The notes beneath the pieces are model-generated. The model did not search any database. It was not told the origin of the DNA and saw nothing but the letters and a program-made list of their open reading frames with translations. Positions 42,639-50,295 of a stretch of DNA of 64,000 bases are shown here, one piece after another (within the stretch, counting starts at the first letter, position 1; each line of letters opens with the position of its first letter). Both the position numbers and the translations under genes were made by a program. This DNA is from Mesorhizobium loti (GTDB lineage Bacteria; Pseudomonadota; Alphaproteobacteria; Rhizobiales; Rhizobiaceae), in the NCBI RefSeq assembly GCF_002858745.1, contig NZ_PJRO01000004.1, positions 390,967-454,966 on the forward strand. Direction: 5' to 3'.

Positions 42639-43283
42639 CTAGCTTGAGGGAATCCGCGGGTCCTGCATCAGATAGAAGGTCCAGCGCGGCGTATAGTCGG
42701 TGATCAGGAACTCGAACTCGGCCGTTTCCAGCGGATCGACCTTTCCTTTGGTGAACAGCAGCCGGTCATAAGGTTCGAAGTTGCGGTCGAAGGTCGTAAA
42801 ATTCGACGACGCTATGTTTTCCGGCGTCTTGTTGCGCTGATCGAAGGAGAGGCCATCGCCGAATACACTCGGCTGATCGAGTATCTCCTGTAGTTCGAAC
42901 TGGAACTCCACCCAGGCATGGCCGCTGCTGTTGAGCGCGTTGATGCGCATGTAGATGATGCCGCTGGCGTAATCGCCCGTGCTGTCGAAGGGTTGGATCG
43001 GCTTGATGGTGCGGATCGTCAGGGTCACCGGTGTCGCGGAACTGAATTCCTCGTCGATGACGATCGGATCCGCGCGTGTGCCCTTGCCGGAAACGCCCCT
43101 GATGCGGAAGCCGCCGAGCTCGTCGGAAAAGGAATAAGCTCCGCTTTCCCAAACCTTTTGTTTCTTTTGGGCGAGAGTCGGGGAGACTAATAAAAGAAAG
43201 CCGAGGACAGCCGCCGGCCACAATGAGCCTGAAGCGGAACTGAGGCGCGACGTTGCTAAGCCGGCTGGCCCATGAATGCGCAT
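42639..43283 (-). CDS. Exported conserved hypothetical protein
   Basis: 214 residues with a signal peptide (LWPAAVLGFLLLVSPTLAQ) and a predicted beta-rich periplasmic domain: WESGAYSFSDELGGFRIRGV, DPIVIDEEFSSATPVTLTIR and SGHAWVEFQFELQEIL. The C-terminal FLITDYTPRWTFYLMQDPR is distinctive. It looks like a conserved Rhizobiales protein of unknown function; I cannot assign a domain. It is divergent from the ETF-QO gene, so the intergenic LiuR-type site may affect both. Confidence 0.7.
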   Translation of the reverse strand: MRIHGPAGLATSRLSSASGSLWPAAVLGFLLLVSPTLAQKKQKVWESGAYSFSDELGGFRIRGVSGKGTRADPIVIDEEFSSATPVTLTIRTIKPIQPFDSTGDYASGIIYMRINALNSSGHAWVEFQFELQEILDQPSVFGDGLSFDQRNKTPENIASSNFTTFDRNFEPYDRLLFTKGKVDPLETAEFEFLITDYTPRWTFYLMQDPRIPSS

Positions 43284-43346
43284 GAACAGGACTATGACCG
43301 ATAACCGGTGTCTCGAAAAGCGTCAGTTTTCAAGCGTATCCTCTAA

Positions 43347-43375
43347 TTGACGTTTACGTGAACGTAAAATATTCT
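43347..43375 (+). promoter_or_regulatory. Promoter of ETF-QO gene with LiuR/MerR-type operator
   Basis: TTGACG (43347-43352) and TATTCT (43370-43375) form a promoter with a 17-bp spacer. Within the spacer lies TTTACGT GA ACGTAAA (43353-43368), perfect 7-bp arms. MerR-family activators bind between -35 and -10, and the arms match the motif I recall for LiuR, the MerR-type regulator of branched-chain amino acid catabolism in proteobacteria. Confidence 0.7.
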
Positions 43376-43509
43376 GACGAAGGTGACGGCTTCGCCTCTT
43401 GCGAATGCGATGCCGTCGTTCCATGCCGGTTTCGCGTCGCGGAATGATGCGCTATGGAGCGCAAGAGCCAGCAATATGCCGGAACGGCAAGCCAGTGCGG
43501 AGGGACCTG

Positions 43510-45189
43510 ATGAGCGAGATCGAACGCGAGAGCATGGAATTCGACGTGGTGATCGTCGGTGCCGGGCCGGCGGGGCTCGCCGCGGCGATCCGGCTCAAGC
43601 AGGTCAATCCCGACCTTTCCGTCGTGGTGCTGGAAAAGGGCGGCGAAGCGGGCGCCCATATTCTCTCCGGCGCGGTTGTCGATCCGATCGGCATCGACCG
43701 TCTTCTGCCCGGCTGGCGCGAGGAAGGAGATCATCCCTTCAAGACCCCGGTCACGGCGGACCATTTCCTTGTGCTGGGGCCTGCGGGTTCTTTCCGGCTA
43801 CCGAACGTGTTCATGCCGCCGCTGATGAACAATCACGGCAACTACATCGTCTCGCTCGGCAATGTCTGCCGTTGGCTGGCGGGCAAGGCCGAGGCTCTGG
43901 GCGTGGAAATCTATCCGGGCTTCGCTGCTGCTGGCCTTCTCTACAATGAGGAAGGCGCGGTCACCGGTGTCTACACCGGCGATATGGGCGTGGAGAAAGA
44001 CGGTTCGCATGGGCCGAACTTTGCGCCCGGCATGGCGCTGATGGGCAAATATGTGATGATCGGGGAGGGCGCGCGCGGCTCGCTCGCCAAGCAGCTCATC
44101 GCCAGGTACCAACTCGACGCCGGCCGCGAACCGAGCAAATTCGGCATAGGCCTCAAGGAACTCTGGCAGGTCAAGCCGGAGAACCACAAGCCTGGCCTCG
44201 TCCAGCATTCGTTTGGCTGGCCACTCGACATGAAGACCGGTGGTGGTTCTTTCCTCTATCATCTGGAGGACAACCAGGTAGCAGTCGGCTTTGTCGTTCA
44301 TCTGAACTACAAGAACCCGTATCTGTCGCCGTTCGAGGAATTCCAGCGCTTCAAGACGCATCCGGCCATCGCGCCGACCTTCGCCGGCGCCAAGCGCCTC
44401 GGCTATGGTGCTCGCGCCATCACCGAAGGCGGTTTGCAGTCGGTGCCGAGGATGTCCTTCCCAGGTGGTGTGCTGATGGGGTGCGCTGCCGGCCTCGTCA
44501 ACGTGCCGCGCATCAAGGGATCTCACAACGCAGTGCTGTCCGGCATGCTCGCAGCAGAGCACGCTGCGGAAGCCATAGCCGCCGGCCGTGCAAATGATGA
44601 ACTCGCTTCTTATGAGGACGCCTGGCGCGACAGCGACATCGGCAAGGACCTGAAGAGGGTGCGCAACGTCAAGCCGTTGTGGTCGCGTTTCGGTACGGTC
44701 GTTGGTGTAGGCCTCGGTGGCCTTGATATGTGGCTGAACACGCTGTTCGGTTTCTCGCCCTTCGGCACGCTGAAACACGGCAAGACCGATGCCGCTTCGC
44801 TCGAGCCAGCGTCGAAGCATCAGAAGATCGTCTATCCGAAGCCGGATGGCGTGCTGACCTTTGACCGTCTGTCATCGGTCTTCCTGTCCGGTACCAATCA
44901 CGAAGAGGACCAACCAGTCCATCTCCAGGTCAAGGATGCCGCGCTGCAGGTAAGCTCGGAACACGACGTGTTCGGCGGACCGTCGACGCGCTATTGCCCG
45001 GCCGGCGTCTATGAATGGGTGGATGCCGAAGGCAACGCTGCGGCAGATCCGTCAGCCAAGGATGTGCGCTTCGTGATCAACGCGCAGAACTGCGTGCACT
45101 GCAAGACCTGTGACATCAAGGACCCGAACCAGAACATCAACTGGGTGCCACCGCAGGGTGGTGAGGGACCAGTCTACCAGAACATGTAG
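43510..45189 (+). CDS. Electron transfer flavoprotein-ubiquinone oxidoreductase
   Basis: 559 residues from ATG 43510: FAD-binding GAGPAGLAAAI near residue 17, LEKGGEAGAHILSGAV, the family-typical FGIGLKELWQV and GGLQSVPRMSFPGG, and a C-terminal 4Fe-4S ferredoxin-like domain with cysteines in YCPAGVYEW and CVHCKTCDIKDPNQNINW. The enzyme, peripheral on the inner membrane, passes electrons from reduced ETF to ubiquinone and so supports acyl-CoA dehydrogenases, including isovaleryl-CoA dehydrogenase encoded 13 kb away. Upstream is a promoter with a LiuR-type palindrome. Confidence 0.95.
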   Translation: MSEIERESMEFDVVIVGAGPAGLAAAIRLKQVNPDLSVVVLEKGGEAGAHILSGAVVDPIGIDRLLPGWREEGDHPFKTPVTADHFLVLGPAGSFRLPNVFMPPLMNNHGNYIVSLGNVCRWLAGKAEALGVEIYPGFAAAGLLYNEEGAVTGVYTGDMGVEKDGSHGPNFAPGMALMGKYVMIGEGARGSLAKQLIARYQLDAGREPSKFGIGLKELWQVKPENHKPGLVQHSFGWPLDMKTGGGSFLYHLEDNQVAVGFVVHLNYKNPYLSPFEEFQRFKTHPAIAPTFAGAKRLGYGARAITEGGLQSVPRMSFPGGVLMGCAAGLVNVPRIKGSHNAVLSGMLAAEHAAEAIAAGRANDELASYEDAWRDSDIGKDLKRVRNVKPLWSRFGTVVGVGLGGLDMWLNTLFGFSPFGTLKHGKTDAASLEPASKHQKIVYPKPDGVLTFDRLSSVFLSGTNHEEDQPVHLQVKDAALQVSSEHDVFGGPSTRYCPAGVYEWVDAEGNAAADPSAKDVRFVINAQNCVHCKTCDIKDPNQNINWVPPQGGEGPVYQNM

Positions 45190-45233
45190 CTTCGGGGCTG
45201 GTGCATCGGCCCGAAGGTCGGACGATTTTCGGC

Positions 45234-45269
45234 AAGCACGGCGGCGCTCCAAAGCATTGGAGCGTGCTT
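45234..45269. terminator. Stem-loop after ETF-QO gene
   Basis: AAGCAC / GTGCTT enclose CGCTCCAA and TTGGAGCG, giving a long interrupted hairpin about 45 bp past the stop codon. No clear T-tract follows, so it may be a repeat-derived structure or a Rho-dependent end rather than an intrinsic terminator. Confidence 0.4.
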
Positions 45270-45405
45270 TGCGCATCCGCGCAGACACACTGTGCTCTAA
45301 GGCGCCTAAACGACCCTAAGCGCCTTAATTCGACCGTATGACGGCGTTTATCATCCTGTGCTCTCCCTTCCTGGGTGATAAAATGGGCGAGCGGGGAGGA
45401 TATTG

Positions 45406-46005
45406 ATGAGCCGGTCTGTTTTGTGCAGTCTCGTTGTGTTCGCAGCAGCATGCGTGCCGGGTGTTGCGGTGGCCGGCTCGAAAGTCGTCACGCATGTCCG
45501 CACCTACGATATCGCTGGTGAGAGTGGCCAGGCACTGATCGATGCCATGGACAAAAGTGGCCCCAAGCACGGTTTCTTGACACGTGCGATTGCCCAGACT
45601 TCCTACACCGTCGACTGGGACTTCGATCTCAAGGCCAAGGCGGATGTCTGCCATCTCAGGGCCGCCAGTGCGACGCTCGACATGACCTATATGTACCCGC
45701 GCGTGACGACACCTATGTCGCCCGCCTTGCGCAAACGCTGGCAACGGTTCTTCGCGGGCGTACGCGCGCATGAGCAGACACACGGCCGTATCGCCAGGCA
45801 GGGCATCGCCGCGGGCGAACGTGCTATCGCCGATCTTGCCGTGGCCAACGATCCGCATTGCATCAAGACGCAGCGCGAGGCGCAGCGCCGGGTCGATACG
45901 ATCTATGATGAATACGAGACCAAGCAGGTCGTCTTCGACCAACGCGAACATCGCAACGGTGGCCGGGTGGAAGCGCTGGTCGCCAAGCTTGTTGGTGAAC
46001 GTTAA
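45406..46005 (+). CDS. DUF922 family exported putative zinc protease
   Basis: 199 residues from ATG 45406 (GGGAGG upstream): signal peptide (VLCSLVVFAAACVPGVAVAG) and a DUF922 domain with YTVDWDFDLKAKADVCHLRA, RWQRFFAGVRAHEQTHGRIA and NDPHC. The HEQTH sequence matches the HExxH zinc-metalloprotease motif, and the two cysteines (in ADVCHLR and DPHCIKT) could pair. DUF922 is predicted to be a metallopeptidase, but no activity is known to me. A paralogue follows directly on the same strand. Confidence 0.8.
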   Translation: MSRSVLCSLVVFAAACVPGVAVAGSKVVTHVRTYDIAGESGQALIDAMDKSGPKHGFLTRAIAQTSYTVDWDFDLKAKADVCHLRAASATLDMTYMYPRVTTPMSPALRKRWQRFFAGVRAHEQTHGRIARQGIAAGERAIADLAVANDPHCIKTQREAQRRVDTIYDEYETKQVVFDQREHRNGGRVEALVAKLVGER

Positions 46006-46099
46006 CATCCAGCGGTCCACGATCTTCGATTCCGCTTTGATCGTCGCCAGTTCGACTTCTATGGTGCATGCGAAAATCGGCACTACGCCAGGGGACGGC

Positions 46100-46708
46100 A
46101 TGACATCGAAGACTGGGCTCGGCTTATTGGCGCCGGCGGCATATGCGGCAGCTTTTTTTTCGGCAGCACCCGCTGTTGCCAAGACGATCGAGCAGGAAAA
46201 ACCTTACGCCATCACCGGTACCAGCGGCGCCGAACTCTACGCATCGATCGGCCAGAACGGGCCGGAGATGGGGAGAAGCGGTGGCCGTGTCATTGCACAC
46301 ACTTTCTTCAAACTCACCTGGAGAAGAAATTATGTGCCGGAAAACGGCGGCTGTACGCTGAAATCGGCAACGCCAACGCTCATCATCACCTACACGCTGC
46401 CCAAGCCTGCAAACCCGTTACCGCCTGCAGTGCAGAAGCGCTGGGATATCTTCATCGAGGGTCTTCGTCGCCACGAGAAGGTGCATGGCGACCATATCAA
46501 GGCGATGCTGGCGCAGATCGAACAGACCACCATCGGTGTGTCCGTGGCCAATGATCCCGGTTGTCAGAAAATCCGTCAGGAAATCCAGAAACCGCTTTCG
46601 GATGCCTCGATCACGCAGCGCCAGCAAAGCCGCGATTTCGACCGCGTCGAAATGGGAGCCGGCGGAGGGATCCAGCGGCTCATCCTCGAACTGGTCAATG
46701 GCGACTAG
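46100..46708 (+). CDS. DUF922 family exported putative zinc protease, second copy
   Basis: 202 residues from ATG 46100 (AGGGGA upstream): signal peptide (LGLLAPAAYAAAFFSAAPAV), ITGTSGAELYASIGQNGPEM, FFKLTWRRNYVPENGGCTLK, and the HEKVHGDHI motif (HExxH). It parallels the preceding DUF922 protein throughout (GxELxxxMxxxGP, CxL, RWxxFxxGxRxHExxHG, NDPxC), so the two are tandem duplicates that have diverged strongly. An ATG at 46061 is an alternative start. Function is inferred only from the motif. Confidence 0.8.
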   Translation: MTSKTGLGLLAPAAYAAAFFSAAPAVAKTIEQEKPYAITGTSGAELYASIGQNGPEMGRSGGRVIAHTFFKLTWRRNYVPENGGCTLKSATPTLIITYTLPKPANPLPPAVQKRWDIFIEGLRRHEKVHGDHIKAMLAQIEQTTIGVSVANDPGCQKIRQEIQKPLSDASITQRQQSRDFDRVEMGAGGGIQRLILELVNGD

Positions 46709-46739
46709 ACTAAGCTGCTCGCCGTCGGAAACCGGTGTT

Positions 46740-48242
46740 CTATTGAAACGCGGTTTCCGAGAAGGAGCGCAGCTTGCGCGAATGCAGCCGCTCCATCGGC
46801 ATTTCAGCCAGTTTCTGCATGGCACGGATACCGATGGTGAGATGCTGCGACACCTGTCGCTTGTAGAATTCGGTCGCCATGCCAGGCAGTTTCAGCTCGC
46901 CATGCAGCGGCTTGTCCGAAACGCACAGCAACGTGCCGTATGGCACGCGGAAACGGAATCCGTTGGCCGCGATCGTCGCCGATTCCATGTCCAGCGCAAT
47001 CGCGCGTGACTGCGACAGCCGTTGCACCGGACCACGCTGGTCGCGCAGCTCCCAGTTGCGGTTGTCGATGGTGGCGACCGTACCGGTGCGCATCACACGC
47101 TTGAGGTCGTAGCCGGAAAGGCCTGTCACTTCGGCGACCGCCTCTTCCAGCGCAACCTGCACTTCGGCCAGGGCCGGCACAGGCACCCACACCGGCAAAT
47201 CGTCGTCCAGCACGTGATCTTCGCGCACATAGGCATGCGCCAGCACATAGTCGCCCAACGCCTGCGTGTTGCGCAGGCCGGCGCAGTGACCAAGCATCAG
47301 CCAGGCGTGCGGGCGCAGCACTGCGACATGGTCGGTGATCGTCTTGGCGTTGGAAGGGCCGACGCCGATATTGACCATGGTGATGCCGCCGTGGTCGCCG
47401 CGCTTCAGATGATAGGCGGGCATCTGCGGCAGGCGTGGCGGCGCAATACCTTCGCCTGTCATCGTCGCGCCGGGCCTCGTCACGACATTGCCGGGCTCGA
47501 CGAACTCCGTATACCCCTCGCCACCTTTCGCCATCAGATCGCGCGCCATCGCGCAGAATTCGTCGATGTAGAACTGGTAGTTGGTGAACAGCACAAAGTT
47601 CTGGAAATGCTGCGGACTTGTCGCGGTGTAGTGCGTCAGCCGGTGCAGCGAGTAGTCGATACGCTGCGCAGTGAATGGCGCCAGCGGCCGCGGATCTCCC
47701 AGCGCCACTTCAAAAGTGCCGTTGGCGATCTGGTCATCGGTACCATCGAGATCTGGCACGTCAAACAGGTCGCGGATCGGCCGGCGGATGCGCTCGGCTG
47801 CCGCGCTGTCGACATAGGTTCCTTCGAGGAAGGCGAAATGCACCGGGATCGGCGTCTCCGATTCCGAAACGATTACGGGAACGCCATGATTGCGCATGAT
47901 CAGCCTGAGCTGCTCGGTCAGATAGCTCTGAAACAGGTCAGGCCGGGTGATCGTGGTCGAGAACTGGCCCGGCGTCGGTAAATGACCATAGGCCTGGCGC
48001 GAGTCCACCTGGGTGAAGGAATTGGTGACGACGCTGACCTCGGGATAGAAGGCACGGTAGCGTTTGTCATTGTCGCCGCCGGCCGCCAACGCCGAGAAGG
48101 AATCGCGCAGGAACTTGGTGTTGCGTTCATAGAGTGCACCCAACGCGGCGACCGCCTTGCTGGCGTCGTCGAAGGACTGCCGGGCATAGGGCTCCGGCAT
48201 GACCACGGTTTCAATGGCTTGTGGATAGATTCGCTTTTCCAT
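46740..48242 (-). CDS. amn: AMP nucleosidase
   Basis: 500 residues, the expected length. N-terminal AMP-nucleosidase domain with YPEVSVVTNSFTQVDSRQAY and RPDLFQSYLTEQLRLI; C-terminal nucleoside-phosphorylase fold with MVNIGVGPSNAKTITDHVAV, LMLGHCAGLRNTQALGDYVL and the ALDMESATIAANGFRFRVPY segment bearing the catalytic acidic residue. The enzyme hydrolyses AMP to adenine and ribose 5-phosphate. It is a single-gene unit on the minus strand. Confidence 0.95.
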   Translation of the reverse strand: MEKRIYPQAIETVVMPEPYARQSFDDASKAVAALGALYERNTKFLRDSFSALAAGGDNDKRYRAFYPEVSVVTNSFTQVDSRQAYGHLPTPGQFSTTITRPDLFQSYLTEQLRLIMRNHGVPVIVSESETPIPVHFAFLEGTYVDSAAAERIRRPIRDLFDVPDLDGTDDQIANGTFEVALGDPRPLAPFTAQRIDYSLHRLTHYTATSPQHFQNFVLFTNYQFYIDEFCAMARDLMAKGGEGYTEFVEPGNVVTRPGATMTGEGIAPPRLPQMPAYHLKRGDHGGITMVNIGVGPSNAKTITDHVAVLRPHAWLMLGHCAGLRNTQALGDYVLAHAYVREDHVLDDDLPVWVPVPALAEVQVALEEAVAEVTGLSGYDLKRVMRTGTVATIDNRNWELRDQRGPVQRLSQSRAIALDMESATIAANGFRFRVPYGTLLCVSDKPLHGELKLPGMATEFYKRQVSQHLTIGIRAMQKLAEMPMERLHSRKLRSFSETAFQ

Positions 48243-48337
48243 GACCTATTATAGAGATGGAAAATGACAGTTGGGAGGGGTGGTCCGGTCAGACGGATCG
48301 CTATTTGCTGTTTTAGACGAACGGCAAGTCTTGAAAC

Positions 48338-48532
48338 TCAACCGCGCTGCAGGCTCACCAGCAGAACCAGGCCGATGCCGTTCTTTTTCAGTGCAGGTGC
48401 TTCGATGGTTGAGCCGGCATTGGTGCGCATTGTGGGCACAGCCAGGACCGGCGCTGCGAGCAACATCAGGATCAGCGTCGCGCGCGGAAGAAGCTTCAGG
48501 ACAGCAATGGCGTTTTGTGCGAACGAGGTCAT
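48338..48532 (-). CDS. Possible small exported peptide
   Basis: A 64-codon frame beginning MTSFAQNAIAVLKLLPRATL and continuing LILMLLAAPVLAVPT, which reads as a signal peptide or single membrane helix. The rest is short and unrecognised. The SD is weak. It is neighbour to another short ORF of similar type, also minus strand. Real expression is uncertain. Confidence 0.35.
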   Translation of the reverse strand: MTSFAQNAIAVLKLLPRATLILMLLAAPVLAVPTMRTNAGSTIEAPALKKNGIGLVLLVSLQRG

Positions 48533-48553
48533 GGCGGTTTCACGTGTTGTCGA

Positions 48554-48712
48554 TCAATCGGCGGCAAATGAACTGGAGCAGGCAACACCGCATCGAAGGC
48601 CGGCCTGGCTCCAGCCGTGGTCCGGGCGGGCATTCTCTGCGACGAGGATGGCAAACCCCATTCCGAACAGCGCCATCAGCAGGCAGACGATGGTGAAGCG
48701 GCGCGCGAACAT
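48554..48712 (-). CDS. Possible small membrane peptide
   Basis: A 52-codon ORF from ATG 48712, with AAGGAG about 11 bases upstream. It starts MFARRFTIVCLLMALFGMGF, a basic N terminus and one hydrophobic segment, followed by a short cysteine-containing tail (LRCGVACSSSFAAD). It may be a small membrane or exported peptide co-transcribed with the ORF ending at 48338. No homology is recognised. Confidence 0.4.
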   Translation of the reverse strand: MFARRFTIVCLLMALFGMGFAILVAENARPDHGWSQAGLRCGVACSSSFAAD

Positions 48713-48880
48713 CTGGGTCTCTCTCCTTCGATGCTGGAGAGAATGCCTGAAGGCGGCTGAACCCCTTCTGAGGTTGCCGTTCATCCGGGGTTCAAAATGA
48801 TTGACGGGAATTGAGATGTTGTGGGCCGTGTCACCCACGAGCACAACGGAAGGGGCAACCGCCATCGGCGGTGCACAAAA

Positions 48881-48912
48881 AAGGCGTTCCCGCGTGGCGG
48901 AAACGCCTTGTC
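48881..48912 (-). terminator. Terminator of the DUF2147 gene
   Basis: On the minus strand, AAGGCGTTTCC pairs with GGGAACGCCTT around a short loop, followed by TTTTTTG. It lies 25 bp after the stop at 48937. Confidence 0.85.
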
Positions 48913-48936
48913 GTCATTTGTTTGCAGACTGATCGG

Positions 48937-49278
48937 TTACAGTTTGGTCCAGGTCTGGCTTTTGCAGATCAGGCCACCCAGCACGCAACCGCTCATCTTC
49001 AAGGAACTGCCGGAGATCGAAGCCTTGCCGTTATAGGTCTTGTCGGTGTCAGGGTCGGTGATGGTGCCGGCATATTTGCCGTCGCCGGCCGCCTTGAAGG
49101 AGCCGATCGTCTTGCCGGCATGCTTGCCGGTCTTCAGTGTGATCGAGAACGAGCCGCCGCCTGAAATCGCGGCGGTAGCGCCGGATGCGGTCTTCCAGTT
49201 GCCTTCGATCGGGTCGGCAAGCGCCACACCCGACATGATGAATGTGGCAGCGAGTGCCAGGCTCACTTTGCGAAACAT
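48937..49278 (-). CDS. DUF2147 family exported protein
   Basis: 113 residues from ATG 49278, preceded by GGGAGGAA. A signal peptide (VSLALAATFIMSGVALA) precedes a small beta-barrel-like domain: DPIEGNWKTASGATAAI (the DUF2147 start), KTIGSFKAAGDGKYAGTITD, PDTDKTYNGKASISGSSLKM and GCVLGGLICKSQTWTKL. DUF2147 proteins are periplasmic and of unknown function. It is a monocistronic unit with its own terminator. Confidence 0.82.
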   Translation of the reverse strand: MFRKVSLALAATFIMSGVALADPIEGNWKTASGATAAISGGGSFSITLKTGKHAGKTIGSFKAAGDGKYAGTITDPDTDKTYNGKASISGSSLKMSGCVLGGLICKSQTWTKL

Positions 49279-49302
49279 CGAGTTCCTCCCTTTGCGCTTC
49301 AA

Positions 49303-49727
49303 CTGGACGCCCGGTCCAGCCTCTCCATCCCTTACGCGTGGGTAAGCTAATCCAGTCCCTGGTAAAACAAAAGCCGTGCCGCTGGGGAAGGAAACTGCCT
49401 TTTTCTTCAGGCTTGGAAGGGCTGCCCGGCCTTCGATTTTGATTTCTTACCAAAATGAAGCGTCGCCGTGGTTAGCGAAACCTTGCTTTTGCAGCGACGA
49501 ATTTTCATCGAATTTGAGCGGAAACCCAGCGATCGCGGCCTTCCTATCCTTAACGATTTCTCACGTTTACTTCTTGTTTTAGCTTTGTTTTCCCCAAATT
49601 AAGCAAGCCATTTAACGGCGAATTCAAGCGTCCCCGGCATCCTTCGAAGCATCGGAAGAGCGCACGTCCACACCAAGAAACGGACGGCGGCTTTCAGGAG
49701 CAACAGGGTCAAACAAGGGGATTTCAA
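49303..49727. other. Intergenic region upstream of the Sel1-like gene
   Basis: 425 bp with no recognisable gene. From about 49430 to 49620 it is distinctly AT-rich, with T-rich tracts such as CTTGTTTTAGC. The promoter of the Sel1-like gene is expected here; a good SD (AGGGGA) precedes the ATG at 49728. Confidence 0.5.
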
Positions 49728-49994
49728 ATGGCACGTTTCGAGATGCTTGAAGCAGGGTTAGGCACGATGGGCGCAACTGCGCAGGCCGACATTCTCTTCG
49801 AACTGGGCGTGATGTATGCGACCGGCCGCGACTGCGAGATCGACAACATCGCGGCTCACAAATGGTTCAACATCGCGGCCATCAAGGGGTCGCTGCGCGC
49901 CGCCGAATGGCGCTCGGAACTCTCATCCGCCATGTCCAAGGGCGAAATCGCACACGCACTGCGCGACGCCCGTGAGTGGATGACCACGCATTGA
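49728..49994 (+). CDS. Small Sel1-repeat-like protein
   Basis: 88 residues containing a Sel1-like repeat: ADILFELGVMYATGRDCEID followed by NIAAHKWFNIAAIKGSLRAA, with the typical Leu-Gly-x-Met-Tyr and Ala-x-Lys-Trp-Phe spacing. Such short Sel1 proteins are common in Rhizobiales; the fold mediates protein-protein contacts. No signal peptide is present. The gene has an AGGGGA SD and ends in a strong terminator, so it is a single unit under its own AT-rich promoter region. Confidence 0.8.
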   Translation: MARFEMLEAGLGTMGATAQADILFELGVMYATGRDCEIDNIAAHKWFNIAAIKGSLRAAEWRSELSSAMSKGEIAHALRDAREWMTTH

Positions 49995-50116
49995 TTTCCA
50001 TCCCGGCAGGGGTGTAACGCCGCTCCAACGGCGAATACGAAGCAAGGCGACCGGGTTAGCGGGATCGTCCGAGCAACAGGGAAGACTTCCTCCACGAGCC
50101 AGCTCGGGAGGAGCAG

Positions 50117-50165
50117 CGAGAAAACCGCGACCGGTTGTGAAAAGACCGGCGCGGTTTTCGCTTTT
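50117..50165 (+). terminator. Terminator upstream of the livJ-like genes
   Basis: AAAACCGCG-A-CCGG pairs with CCGG-C-GCGGTTTT around a loop, followed by CGCTTTTG. It closes the Sel1-like transcript and separates it from the binding-protein genes. Confidence 0.85.
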
Positions 50166-50197
50166 GCGCGACGATAATGTGCCGGATCTAATTCGGA

Positions 50198-50295
50198 CCG
50201 TACATTACTGTACGGAGGGGCTTGACGAGCAATGGTTTTTTCTTCCCATTCTGGCCATGCGCGACAAAGGGGAGCGCAGAAATGGGAGAGTTCGA
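50198..50295 (+). ncRNA. Structured leader of first livJ-like gene (candidate cis-regulatory RNA)
   Basis: Hairpin P1: CCGTAC (50198-50203) / GTACGG (50210-50215). Five bases later comes CTTGACGA (50221-50228), then after 16 bases hairpin P2: CCCATTCTG (50245-50253) / CAGAAATGGG (50277-50286, one bulged A), whose 3' arm takes in the GGG of the SD GGGAG (50284-50288). The same order and spacings recur before the second gene with different arm sequences. Confidence 0.55.

Noticed and set aside
49600..49622. Possible CtrA site (TTAA ... TTAAC) before the Sel1-like gene
   Set aside because: The spacing between half-sites is nine bases rather than the required seven.
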